In this document: piece after piece, positions 1 to 10,039 of the stretch
How positions within the stretch are numbered: the stretch's first letter is position 1
Layout: each line of letters starts with the position of its first letter
Assembly (NCBI GenBank): GCA_026936335.1
Contig: JAPMXV010000030.1
Span: 372,001 to 436,000, forward strand
Direction: 5' to 3'
Length of the DNA stretch: 64,000 nt
Source: Mantamonas sphyraenae
Lineage: Eukaryota; CRuMs; Mantamonadidae
Position numbers and translations under genes: made by a program
The notes under the pieces: model-generated
What the model saw: the letters and a program-made list of their open reading frames with translations, nothing else
The model's database searches: none
Told to the model about the DNA's origin: nothing

Positions 1-496
1 CCAGGCAACGACCGCTGGCTGCCGCTGCTGCTGCTGCTGCTGCTGCTGATCCCTTTGCCACCACTCGCCCCCCCTCCCGTGTCTCCAGTTTGCAATTCCT
101 GCGCATACCTGTCTGCACCCAACTCCACGGGACGAGTGTCCATGGATTGCACATCCTCGCCTCGTTGAGACGACCCATCCCCAGCCGTACTCGTCGTCGT
201 CGTCGTCGTCGTCCTGCGAGCCTGCGTTTTGCTCTCCTCGATCGGCGAAAACTCACTGTCGCCCCGCCACCTCCTGTCGTGATTCTTGACCACCTTGACT
301 GTGCCCGTCCCACTCCGTTTGTGGTTGCCCTTCCTTCCCGCCGACCGTCCCGTTTTGCCCACCACCGGTGTTCGGTAGGCTGAGCTCATCGACACGTGTT
401 TGCCCTCGCCGGCGCACTCAGCACAACCACCGGGTCACACACACATACACACACACACACGCAACACAGCACACCCAACACACATCATCATCGAGA
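1..496. other. Upstream region of the first gene; no gene supported
   Basis: I see no convincing gene here. There is a (CTG)n tract at 24-48, a short run of CGT/GTC triplets near 195-215, and a CA-rich stretch at about 436-470 just before the first start codon. It may hold the 5' end of a neighbour outside the window plus the promoter and 5' UTR of the ABCF3 gene. The open frames in it are low-complexity Arg/Pro-rich translations without homology signals. Confidence 0.5.
24..48. repeat. (CTG)n trinucleotide tract
   Basis: About eight uninterrupted GCT/CTG units in non-coding or unassigned sequence at the left edge. Confidence 0.9.
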
Positions 497-2855
497 ATGG
501 ACATTGGGGCAGAGTTGCAGCGTGTGCTTCCGGCTCGGGTCAAGGAGGTGCTGGACGAAACCATCCTGGAGTACGCCGTGGGCATCCTGGAGAGCGATGC
601 CGACGAAGGTTACTCCAGTTACACCACTGAAGATGAGTTGTACGACGCCATCGGCGACCTGCTGCTGGAAAGTGATCCGGAAGAGAACGAGGAGGAGATT
701 CGTGCCTCATGCAGGGCCTTGGTCAACGTCCTCCACCCACCGGGGCAGGCAGGCGACAATGCAGAAGGCGACGGAAACGACGCCCAAGGCGGAGGTGCCG
801 CTTCTGCCAGAGCCAAACGTGCACAGGACACCACCGTGCTGGTGAACCAGGTGTCGTTGAGCTCCATGCTCAAGGACACCGAAGAGTCCCTTCGACAGCT
901 GGGACGCACCTCCAAGTCGTTCTACTCCACCGCAGAGGCCGATTCCGGAGATACCATGGGTGGATACAGCGAGGAGGAGATTCGTGCCATGGCCGGCAGC
1001 AGCAGCAGCAGCGGAGGCGCAGGTGGCAGTGCCAGGAAAAAGGATGCCATCTTGGTCCGTTCCAAGCGCAAGCAGCTGGAACCCGGAGAACTGGAGAGTA
1101 TCCTCACCATCCCAGGAGGCTGTGTCAGTGTCCAGGGCAAGGACATCAAGGTGGAGGGCATCGAACTGACCATCGGCGGACGGAAACTCATCGAGAACGG
1201 CGTCCTCATGCTCCAGAGTGGACGCAGGGTCGGCCTGGCTGGACGCAACGGCGCAGGCAAGAGTACCCTGCTCAAGCACATTGCAAACAGAGACATTCCC
1301 ATCCCGGAGGATGTGTCCATCCTCTACGTGGCACAGGAGGTAAGCCGGAAAAAAAAAGGAAGCTTGCATGGCGCCTGGGGCTCCCCAAAAACACGGAGAG
1401 ACACACGGTGACACACACACTCACACACACACTCACACTCACTGACATGTGGCCACACAGGCGGATGGAGACGAAAAGACGGCAGTGGAAAGTGTACTGC
1501 TGGCAGACACTGAGCGTACGGAGCTGCTTGCGAGGGAGAAGGAGCTGAACGCACTGAGTGAGACGCAAGGGACATACAGCAGCGAGAAATTCAGCAGCAT
1601 CGACAAGGAACTGGAGTATCTGTACTCGAGGATGAACGAGATTGAGGTGGACAGTGCGGAGGCGCGTGCACGGGCCATTTTGAAGGGGTTGCAGTTTACG
1701 GAGGAGATGCAGGACAAGCAGACGCAGGACTTTTCCGGTGGTTGGCGCATGCGCATTGCAATTGCACGCGCGCTGTTTGCGAAACCGGACATTTTCATTG
1801 CGGACGAAATCACGAACCATTTGGATTATCACGCGTACGTGTGGCTGCGTGAGTACATGGCAGAGTGGCCGACGACGCTGTTGATTGTGTCGCACCAGCG
1901 TGACTTTCTCAACCAGGTGTGCACGGACATCCTGCACCTGCACAACCACGAGTTGACGCTGTACAAGGGCAACTACGACCAGTTTGAAGAGACCATCGAG
2001 GATCGCACCACGCAGCAGAAGCGTGCGTACATGAAGCAGCAACGCGAACGCGAACACATGATGAAGTTTGTCAACAAGTTCCGCTTCAACGCAAAGAGGG
2101 CCAGCCAGGCTCAATCCAGGCTCAAGGCACTGAAGAAGATGGAGCTTGTGGAAAAGGTGATGGAGGACGCCGGCGTCATCTTCAAGTTTCCCTCCCCCAC
2201 CAAGGTCGACGGTCCCATCATCCGTCTGGAGGACGTCGACTTTGGCTACGAGGGACAGGAGAAACTGTTCAAGCGGGTCAACATGACCATCGACCAAAGC
2301 ACGCGCATGGCCATTGTGGGTGCCAACGGCGCGGGCAAATCCACCCTGCTCAAACTCATGGTGGGCGAGGAGGAACCCGTGAGTGGCAACGTGTACAGAA
2401 ACGGCAAGGCACGCATTGGATACTTCAACCAGTTCTTTGTGGACGGCCTGGACATGGAATCGTCGCCGTTGCAGCTCCTGAAGGATCTGTACCCCAATGT
2501 GGAGCTCATGGAACTGCGTGCACACCTGGGCCGCTTCGGTCTGAACGGCGACCTTGCGCTGCAGCCCATCTACGAACTCAGTGGAGGACAAAAGAGCCGT
2601 GTGTTGATGTCCAAGCTGGCGTATGCGCAGCCCAACGTGTTGCTGTGTGACGAGATCAGCAACCATTTGGATTTGGAGAGTGTGGAGGCCCTCACCGTGG
2701 CCTTTGATACCTTTGAGGGCGGTGTGGTGTTGGTCACTCACGACGAGTTTCTCATGGCTCAGGCATGTGAGGAGATTTGGATTGCTCGCCAGGGCAAGGT
2801 GTTTCAATTCCAAGGCGACTTTAAGGACTACATGCGACTGCTGGAGAACTATTGA
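497..2855 (+). CDS. ABCF3: ABC-F ATPase, ABCF3/GCN20-like
   Basis: Two exons, 497-1339 and 1461-2855, joined by a 121-bp GT-AG intron, give 745 residues, the usual ABCF3 length. A GCN20-type N-terminal region (about 1-210) precedes two ABC cassettes. Cassette 1 has Walker A GRNGAGKST, signature FSGGW and a Walker B region reading DEITNHLD. Cassette 2 has GANGAGKST, LSGGQ and DEISNHLD. There are no membrane segments. ABC-F proteins of this type work at the ribosome; yeast Gcn20 partners Gcn1 in activating the Gcn2 kinase. Both Walker B extensions carry Ile where the family normally has Pro (DEPTNHLD), and the first H-loop reads SHQRDF. The ATG at 497 was chosen because it begins the conserved N-terminal region. 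Family assignment is firm; the effect of the substitutions is unknown. Confidence 0.93.
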
Positions 2856-2921
2856 CATGGGTGACGTTATTGAGTGAGGGCCCTCACAGCTGATGATGAC
2901 ACACAATGAAAACAAAAGGGA

Positions 2922-4567
2922 ATGCACATGCTCGTTTGGGGCCAAATCTTGGTTTGCGTGATGCGGGCGGTCAAGGTGCGTCACCAGCAGCTGAGTCAGC
3001 TGTTGGACCACCAGCTGCTGAGCCAGGAACAGCTGGAGTCGTTGGCAGAGATGCAACGCAAGCGACGCAGGCGTGAGAGGAAACAGAAGCAGATACGGGC
3101 AGCCAAGGCGCAGTTGAACGCGGAAAAGGCAAAAGGCAAACTGGGCAGGCAGCAGCAGCGAGACGAGGACGACGAGGATGGGGCCCTGGACGACGACGAG
3201 GTCATTCTGGAGGTGGAAGAGGATAGCGAACAGGCCACACGCAGTCTGTTGTCACAGGCGGAGGAGTCGGAGGTGTTGGAGGACCTTGCGGCAGAGGAGG
3301 AGGGGCGACATGGGCAGCGATGGGACGACGACGACGGGGACGACGGGTACGACGACGCACAGGATGACGACGAAGAAGGGGAGGATGATGATGATGATGA
3401 TGAAGATGATGAGGACGAGGAGGAGGACGAGGAGACGAGGAGGACGAGGAGGTGAGCCAGGAGGAGGAGGAGGTTGTGGACGAGGACGAGGAGAGCAACG
3501 TGGTGGTGGAACTGAGCGAGCGAGCACTGCGTGATTTGCTGGCACACATCGACGTGCTGGACATTTCACACAACGCATTCACGGCGGTGCCGGAACAAGT
3601 GGACCTCATGAGTGGCCTACAATGGCTGGTGATGCACCACAACGACCTGGAACGCCTGGAGCTGAGCAAAGCCGCACGCGTGCAGCTTGGCCACACTCTG
3701 GAGCGCCTGGAGGTGGCCTACAACCAACTGGACAGCATGCCACAGTACATACACAGTCTGGAACGACTAACACACCTGGATCTGAGTGGAAACCGGTTTG
3801 ATCGCTTCCCGCCGGAGCTGGTGGACTGCCCGCAGTTGGAGGTGCTGGATCTGAGTCACAACATGCTGGACGAGCTGCCTGGGGAAGTGAGCACACTGGT
3901 GCATCTGAGGCAATTGTATGTGAGCCACAACCAGGTGGGGATGGTGACACGAAAGGTGTGTCTGCTCAAGCGCCTGAGGGTACTGGATGTGAGTCACAAT
4001 CGTCTGATGCGACTTCCGGACACACTGGCCGGCTGTGTGGAGCTGGATGCATTGTATGTGGACAACAATGAGTTGAATGAGGTTCCACGGCAGTTGAGTT
4101 TGTGTGCACACCTGCGTGTGTTGGATGTGGGCACGAATCAACTCACCACCATGCCTGCGGCGCTGATGCACACGGAGATGCGCACGTGCAACCTGGGCAA
4201 CAACCAATGGGTGCGAAAGAACAAAGTGGCGGGTCACATCGACCTGCGTCTGACCGAAGAGCGCTTCCCCACCCTGCGTGAGCTGTGTTTGCTCACCGTG
4301 TTCAACGGGGACTTTGACGAGGCCGACATTGTCGACTTGCCCATCGACTTGCAATACGACCTTGCCAAGCTCCATCGTTGCTCCTTGTGTGCACGTGCGG
4401 CTGCCCTCACCGTACCGGGTGACGTGGTCCTCAGTTCTCTCTCTGTGAACCGCAGCGTGCCCCTGCAGCACCATCTGTGCCACCGCTGCTCACGCAAGCT
4501 GGGACGTGACAGATACAGCTCGGCCGTGGCCATGGCCAACTACCATGATTCGATGGTGGGGTGGTGA
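2922..4567 (+). CDS. Leucine-rich-repeat protein with acidic N-terminus and CxxC pairs
   Basis: A basic/coiled N-terminal stretch (2922 to about 3200) runs into a very acidic Asp/Glu tract, then about nine typical LRRs of 22-24 residues (LDxSxNxLxxLP type) from about 3555 to 4220. A C-terminal segment has CSLC and CHRC pairs that could bind zinc. The acidic tract and the LRRs are in different frames. One base seems to be missing in the GAG/GAC repeat near 3425-3450, and inserting one would give about 548 residues. The downstream frame has no ATG before the repeats, so both parts should be one gene. Start is uncertain (2922 or 2961). It lies 66 bp after ABCF3 on the same strand. LRRs imply protein binding; the specific role is not known. 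Confidence 0.75.
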
Positions 4568-4648
4568 ACAACAACAACAACAACACGAAGTGGGGGTGCA
4601 CAGCACGTGCGAAGGGGGCGCCACCAAGACACCAAGCTGTGGCACAAC

Positions 4649-5596
4649 ATGTCCTCGAGTGACGACGAGGGGAACAGTGTGTACTGTGTGGATGTGGAGT
4701 GTGTACAGGTGGAGGGCGACGTATTGATGCCAATTTGGTGTGCAGCGGTGAATGAAGCTGAAGAGACGCTGCTTGACGTGTACGTGTGTGCAGGCTGGTC
4801 ACTGCCCATCACCGACTACAAAACAGAGTTCCATGGCCTAAGTGACGTTGTGGTCCAGGCCATTGTGGCGCAGGATGACGCAACGACGCTGGAGAAGCCC
4901 GTGTACACCTTGGAGGAGGTGCAGTCCACCCTTGCCACGCTTTTCGGGCCCGACAGCACGCTTGTGGGCCAAAGTGTGGACAGGGACATCGAATACCTGG
5001 GATTGGAGGAGGGCACACACTATGGAACGTGTGTGGACCTTGCCAACCTGTTTGCAGTGAAGCGGGGCAAGAACGGAGGACGTCGACGGTTCTCCCTCGC
5101 CGACACCGTGCAAGCGTTGCTGGGAGCATCCGAGTTCCAACGTGGCACCCATTCGCCTGCAGAGGATGCGTTGTATTCGATACGTGTGTACAAAGAATTC
5201 GGCCAATTGGACCGACAGCAGTTGAAGAAACTTGCGCTGCAGGTGCGGGAGTACAGCAACCAGCGCAAGAAACGCGAACGCAGACAGGGCGTACTGCGTG
5301 ACGTGTACACATACATGAGTCAGTTGCAGGCACAGCAGCAACAACAGAACGGCAACAACGGATGGGAGAAGAAGGAGGAGGACGAGGAGGAGTTGGACCC
5401 TACACAGCAGGAGCTCATTGCATTCATCAAAGTCCTGCAGAAGGAAGGATGGAACGAATCGTGGCAGGCGTTTTGTGCCTCCGAGGGTGAAACCAGCCCA
5501 TGGAAGCTCGACGTGGAGCAGCTGCAGGCGTTTCTCACCACGCCAGAGCTGTACGCAGAGGTGAGGGAGATTTTTCAAGACAACATGACACCATGA
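4649..5596 (+). CDS. DEDD-type 3'-5' exonuclease (RNase H fold)
   Basis: A single exon of 315 residues. Near the N-terminus is VDVEC, the Exo I D-x-E pair. SVDRDIEYL matches Exo II with its central Asp. THSPAEDA near residues 165-175 is an Exo III HxxxxD motif, so all four acidic residues and the His of a DEDDh nuclease are visible. The C-terminal third is basic and coiled-coil-like with a Gln run. The overall pattern resembles REX4/ISG20-like RNA exonucleases that trim RNA 3' ends. It starts 81 bp after the LRR gene and converges on the DRAM-like gene with 65 bp between stop codons. Substrate is not predictable. Confidence 0.78.
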   Translation: MSSSDDEGNSVYCVDVECVQVEGDVLMPIWCAAVNEAEETLLDVYVCAGWSLPITDYKTEFHGLSDVVVQAIVAQDDATTLEKPVYTLEEVQSTLATLFGPDSTLVGQSVDRDIEYLGLEEGTHYGTCVDLANLFAVKRGKNGGRRRFSLADTVQALLGASEFQRGTHSPAEDALYSIRVYKEFGQLDRQQLKKLALQVREYSNQRKKRERRQGVLRDVYTYMSQLQAQQQQQNGNNGWEKKEEDEEELDPTQQELIAFIKVLQKEGWNESWQAFCASEGETSPWKLDVEQLQAFLTTPELYAEVREIFQDNMTP

Positions 5597-5661
5597 CACC
5601 ATGGTGGGGGGAAGGAGGGAGGAGAGGGGGGGAAGGAAGGGACATTGGATGAATGGATTGT

Positions 5662-6512
5662 TCATGTGGAACCATAATAGCCGCTTTGGTTGTCAATCAG
5701 CGGATCTGTGACACTTGCCGGTTTGATGGCGCCATCCTCTTCGACAAACCCATGGGGAGGTTCCTCTGTGCCAAAGGCCTCGTGCACAGGCCCCAGCTGC
5801 ACCCGCATGCGAACGTGGCGAAAGTCGTCGTAAAAGGTGACAAAGTAGCCCATGAAGGAGGCTGTGGTGGTCACTTCCAACACAGCACTGATGCTCTTGT
5901 AGCCAGCCGGGAATTGGAGGACCATAAAGGCGACGGCAGCAATGCAGGAGATGATGTTGAAGGCCAGACGCAGACGAAGGGTCTTCTGGGGCACGTCCTT
6001 GAGGATGTAGGACAGGCGTGTGCACAGGCAAGTGTACACGACACCGAGAATGAAAAAGAAGCCTGCAAAGGTGAGGTGTGCCACCTTGCCACGGCTGTAC
6101 TGGACGGAAGCGACGCCGAGGAGACACATGGCAGTGACCACACCCACACGTGCGTGTTGCGATTGAGAGAGTGCACGGCGAGGAAGTTGTCCAGTCGCAC
6201 TGCTTGGTTGGAGTGCACATCCATCCGTCCCTGCGAGTCTGAGAGCACCTGGGCCTGGGCACGCTGAATGACCCCGCGCATGTACTCCAGCCTCACCAGC
6301 GTCGTCATCACAAACACAAACGCAGTGAAGGCCATGCCGTACGTAAACACAAAGCTTTCTGGCGTGCGGTCGCCTGTGGAGGAGATGAAGGGCACCTTGT
6401 CGACGGGAAAGTGGTGGAGAGATTCGGTAAGCGTGTACGTGACGCAGATTGTCACAAACGGCACCAGCAGCTGCAGAATGACCACAAGTTGCACGTTGAG
6501 AATGTCCGCCAT
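5662..6512 (-). CDS. DRAM/Frag1/Sfk1 family multi-pass membrane protein (frame broken)
   Basis: Reading down from an ATG at 6512, the protein starts MADILNVQ and has about six hydrophobic segments in the Frag1/DRAM/Sfk1 order, including the conserved HLTFAGFFFILGVVY region. The conserved reading changes frame by two bases at about 6140-6155, in a GTGTGGGTGTGG repeat. Removing two bases gives 282 residues that keep the family's third membrane segment. A 50-bp GT-AG intron at the same place would also restore frame but would delete that conserved segment, so I prefer an indel. Relatives act in lysosomal/plasma-membrane lipid organisation and autophagy (DRAM) or in GPI-anchor processing (Frag1/PGAP2). 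Divergent from the next gene, 103 bp between starts. Confidence 0.75.
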
Positions 6513-6615
6513 GGCTAGTTTGGCAACAACAACAAGAAGAAGAGCAGCTGCAGCAGAGGAGGATGGAAAAATGACGTGGGTGGCATCGCGCCGAGTCGAC
6601 CAACAAACAAGGGTC

Positions 6616-8505
6616 ATGTCGGAGGCACTCATCCAACGCATCCGACAACAACAGGCGGCACAGGAGGATCCGGAACAGGACTATTTGTACATTATCACCT
6701 TCCGTGGCTTCTTCCTGTTCCCGAACCTGCCTACGTTGCGGTACAGCGTGTCGCTGCTGGACCTTGCGTCGGAGTCTGGGTTGAATTCGTCGTCGCTGTG
6801 GGTGGTGGATTCGTACGAGGCGGCGGTGGAACAGACCCCGGACATTGTGGATTACCTGCAAAAGCTGGCGGTGCGTGCGAAGCAGGACAGTGTGCCGGTG
6901 ACCCCAGCCAAGGAGCGCGCGAAACGAAGGCTGAGTCAGGCGGCCAAGAAGATCATCACTCGCATCAAGGAACTGAGTGAGGAGGAAAAGGAGGAACGGC
7001 AACGGAAAAAGGATGCCAAACATTTGCGGGAGGAGGAGCGGTTTGTGGCGGAGCGAACGCCGTTGACGGAGAAGTTCCTAAAGATGCGCGGCGTGGGGTC
7101 GTACCATCTGACCACAGTGACCAAGGAGATGGCAGACCGTGGTGTGATGCTGCACGAGTTGGACACCATGATTGAGGAGAGCAAACGACAGACCAAGGAG
7201 GATGCCAAGGCCGGTTTGCAACGAACGGTTACTTCCAGCGTCATCCTCGCCGGCGACGGACGCATCAAGCGCACAGAGGGCACACGCAGCAGACTGCAGT
7301 ACGAAAATGTGGAGGAGGAGGAGGACGACGACGATGATGATGATGGGGATGGGGATGCGGATGGTACAAAGGCAGGTACGAAGAAGGTGCTGAAGAAGCA
7401 GGCAAAGGCAAACAACACCACCACCACCACCACCACCTCCGACGACGACGACGACTCGGATTCGGACGACGAGTTTGACGACGAAGTGACACGGAAGAAG
7501 AAGGAGGAGAGGAGAAAGGCAAAGGAGAAGCAGAAGCAGAAGAACAGGGAGGTGAACGAGGCAGTGAGTTTTGCCATGATGGAGAAGCGACTGGACGCCG
7601 AATTGGCTGGAGATCTTGCGGGAAGTCCACGGGACGCAGAGAATCGCATGGAGAACGCACTCATGGAGGAGTATTTGAACATGGGTGATGGGTTGTCAGG
7701 GATTGCAGAGGGGGAAGAAGCAGGAGGAGAAGGAAGCAGCAGCAGCAGCAGCAGCCGTGGTGGTGGTAATGGTGGTGGTGGTGGTGAGAATACTCATGCA
7801 AAGAAAGGAGACGATGGGGATGGGGATGGGGAGGAGCTAAAGAAGGGCAAGAGGAAAGGCAAGGAGAAAAGGAGCAGCAGCAGTGGCAGCAAGGGTGACG
7901 GGGATGAGGATGAGGACGAGGACGAGGATGAGGACGAGGATGAAGAGGAGGAAACGATGGCGGACAGCACACCGCTGGAAGACGAACATTCGTTGCTGTC
8001 GATGCTGCATGCCAAGTACGGCGGGAGGAGCAAACTGTTCCATTCGCAGGGCCTGCAGCCGTCGCGACAGAAGCTGCCACAGAAAAAGTCGCACTTGTCG
8101 ACACTGGGAGGGATGTTCACACAGGCTGCGGCAGAGGGGGCCATCTTCCAGGCGGATGCGGATCCGTACGACACACACAAGATCTTCTTTGAGGACACGT
8201 TCGCGATGAGCAAGGACGCGTGGACACAGAACGTAACCTCGTTGCAACAGTTTGCGGAACAGTGCATGGATGGCCACTTGGAGGTGGAGGTGCGTCACCA
8301 CGAGGAGCTGGGTATTCCTGCGCACTTCAAACGCCGTCGCATCTACAACAGTTTCGAGGAGTACCTCACCGACCAGGAAGCACGCAGGCATCACATGGAG
8401 GACGACCTTGTCATGCATCTGGAGTATTGGTACGGCCGCAGCCATGTCGTGCGTGCACGAAGGAAGAAACTGCTCATGAACGCCGCCGGCCAGGGCTTCC
8501 TGTGA
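6616..8505 (+). CDS. Unrecognised acidic, coiled protein
   Basis: An intronless frame of about 629 residues from the ATG at 6616. An in-frame ATG at 6571 is an alternative. I do not recognise a domain. The N-terminal 90 residues are well ordered (YLYIITFRGFFLFPNLP region). A charged helical part follows (about 100-250), then Asp/Glu, Lys and Ser/Gly low-complexity tracts (about 7310-7960). The C-terminal 180 residues are ordered and end in a basic stretch (RARRKKLLMNAAG). The ordered ends separated by a disordered middle suggest a scaffold or nuclear protein, but this is a guess. Its stop lies only 19 bp from the stop of the convergent peptide transporter. Confidence 0.7.
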   Translation: MSEALIQRIRQQQAAQEDPEQDYLYIITFRGFFLFPNLPTLRYSVSLLDLASESGLNSSSLWVVDSYEAAVEQTPDIVDYLQKLAVRAKQDSVPVTPAKERAKRRLSQAAKKIITRIKELSEEEKEERQRKKDAKHLREEERFVAERTPLTEKFLKMRGVGSYHLTTVTKEMADRGVMLHELDTMIEESKRQTKEDAKAGLQRTVTSSVILAGDGRIKRTEGTRSRLQYENVEEEEDDDDDDDGDGDADGTKAGTKKVLKKQAKANNTTTTTTTSDDDDDSDSDDEFDDEVTRKKKEERRKAKEKQKQKNREVNEAVSFAMMEKRLDAELAGDLAGSPRDAENRMENALMEEYLNMGDGLSGIAEGEEAGGEGSSSSSSSRGGGNGGGGGENTHAKKGDDGDGDGEELKKGKRKGKEKRSSSSGSKGDGDEDEDEDEDEDEDEEEETMADSTPLEDEHSLLSMLHAKYGGRSKLFHSQGLQPSRQKLPQKKSHLSTLGGMFTQAAAEGAIFQADADPYDTHKIFFEDTFAMSKDAWTQNVTSLQQFAEQCMDGHLEVEVRHHEELGIPAHFKRRRIYNSFEEYLTDQEARRHHMEDDLVMHLEYWYGRSHVVRARRKKLLMNAAGQGFL

Positions 8506-8524
8506 GCGGCGGCTGCTGTGTTTG

Positions 8525-9901
8525 TCAAACACCATCGTCGTCGTCATTGCCATTGCCATCGTCGTCATGGATGGAAAATCGAGCCACAAGGATGAAGAGG
8601 AGGGTGACGGCAGCCATAAAGACGGCATAGAGCACAAAGTGGCCGTTGGCTGAATCGGCGAGGGTGAAGGAAATGACAATGACGATGGCATTGCCCACGC
8701 CAGCAGACAACTGCCATAAGGCATTGATGGCATTGCGGAGCGAGTCTGGTGATTGGTTGTAGGCGTATTCGAGGCCTGGGATGGCCACTAGCACCTCTGC
8801 GGCACTGATGAGAGCATACTGGGGCAATTGCCAGGCAATGGAGAGTGGATGGTCGGCGTCGTCCATCCAATGTTGCAGCACGGCAGCCATGACAAAGGAG
8901 AGGGCGGTGCACACCATGCCAATGCCCATGCGACGCAGTTCCGACAGTTTGGAGAGGCCCACACGTGCAAAGATGGGAATGAAGAGCAGGACCATGACAT
9001 CGTTGATGCTGGGCATGAGATCCGGAGGCACAGTCAGGGGACCCACGATGCGATCCATGGCCTGGGCTTGGAACACCCATGTCGATGACTGCTGGTAGTA
9101 CAACGCCCAAAACGGAGGCAGCAGGGCAAACACCTTGGTCACCTTGACGAGTGCGTTCCACTCCACGGCTGTGTACACACACACGGTGCCGTTGGAGGGC
9201 ACGGGAGGCTTGCGGACGACTGCGTGGCCGGCGAGGAAAAACACGAGGGAGGCGAGGCCGATGACGGCGACGCAGGCAAGCAAGACCCAGGTCCAGCCCA
9301 GTTCCTGACGCAGGAAAGGGAAGCCAGCCTCACCAATCATGTTGCCGACATTGGACCAAAAGTAAAAGGTGGCCATGGCGCCTGCAATCTGGGACGGGTC
9401 GGCGGCGCCGTTCTTGAGGAGATCACCGACCAGAACGGGTTGGATGGGATTGATGACACCGTAGGAGAGGGCCACGAGAGAGAGGGAGGACAGAGCGACC
9501 CACTTGAGGTCCATGCCATGCATGAGAAGGGTGGTGGCAAGGACAACGTGGCCCACGGTCCAGCAGAGGGTGGCAACACGCTGCGTTTCGTAGTTGCCCA
9601 GCTTGTTGTCAGCCAGCCAGCCACCCAGAGGGGCCACAAAGGAGTAAACACAGACAAAGGCGGCGACAAGAGCGGTGGAGGTGGAGTCGGAGAAGAAGCG
9701 AGCGAGAAAGAGGGCGAGGACGGCTTGCATCCCACTTTGGGCCACCGCTTGGCCCACAGTGACCACCATGAGCATCAGCAGGCCCGGACCCGTGGTCTCC
9801 ACATGTGCCAATGCACCAGGGTTGGCCACATTTACGGCCACTTCGGGCCGAGGCACCAGCCGAGTGCGCTCGTCGTCACTGGGGCGGTCTGACACAACCA
9901 T
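8525..9901 (-). CDS. Proton-coupled oligopeptide transporter (POT/PTR, SLC15-like)
   Basis: A single-exon protein of 458 residues with 10-12 hydrophobic segments. Family marks are GGWLADNKLGNYET after the second or third helix, FYFWSNVGNM (the POT FYxxxNxG motif), and QQSSTWVFQAQAMDR (the POT QxSTWxxQAxxM motif). POT transporters sit in the plasma or lysosomal membrane and import di- and tripeptides with protons. The ExxER motif normally in helix 1 is not obvious. The length is at the short end of the family, with a small extracellular loop. The gene starts 138 bp from the end of CNOT3, on the same strand. Confidence 0.88.
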   Translation of the reverse strand: MVVSDRPSDDERTRLVPRPEVAVNVANPGALAHVETTGPGLLMLMVVTVGQAVAQSGMQAVLALFLARFFSDSTSTALVAAFVCVYSFVAPLGGWLADNKLGNYETQRVATLCWTVGHVVLATTLLMHGMDLKWVALSSLSLVALSYGVINPIQPVLVGDLLKNGAADPSQIAGAMATFYFWSNVGNMIGEAGFPFLRQELGWTWVLLACVAVIGLASLVFFLAGHAVVRKPPVPSNGTVCVYTAVEWNALVKVTKVFALLPPFWALYYQQSSTWVFQAQAMDRIVGPLTVPPDLMPSINDVMVLLFIPIFARVGLSKLSELRRMGIGMVCTALSFVMAAVLQHWMDDADHPLSIAWQLPQYALISAAEVLVAIPGLEYAYNQSPDSLRNAINALWQLSAGVGNAIVIVISFTLADSANGHFVLYAVFMAAVTLLFILVARFSIHDDDGNGNDDDDGV

Positions 9902-10039
9902 GGATTTGATTTGGTTTGTGTGGCGCTGTGCAGGTCTTTGCGACCGACCGTGAACACAGTTGTGCTTTGTTGGATTTGTGTGGTGCTGTGCTGTGCATTG
10001 TCATTTCAGGTGCCACGCCCCCTCCCCCCGGCGCGCCTT

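Noticed and set aside
368-496. Upstream in-frame extension of ABCF3 from a GTG
   Set aside because: The extension encodes His/Thr runs from a CA repeat, while the ATG at 497 begins the conserved region.
1272-3056. 594-codon open frame on the minus strand across ABCF3
   Set aside because: It is the antisense of conserved ABC cassettes, rich in Leu/His/Gln, with no domain. GC-rich codon bias opens such frames throughout the window.
3440-3460. Programmed frameshift at stop codons (as in Euplotes)
   Set aside because: The shifts do not occur consistently at stops, are of two classes, and mostly fall in simple repeats.
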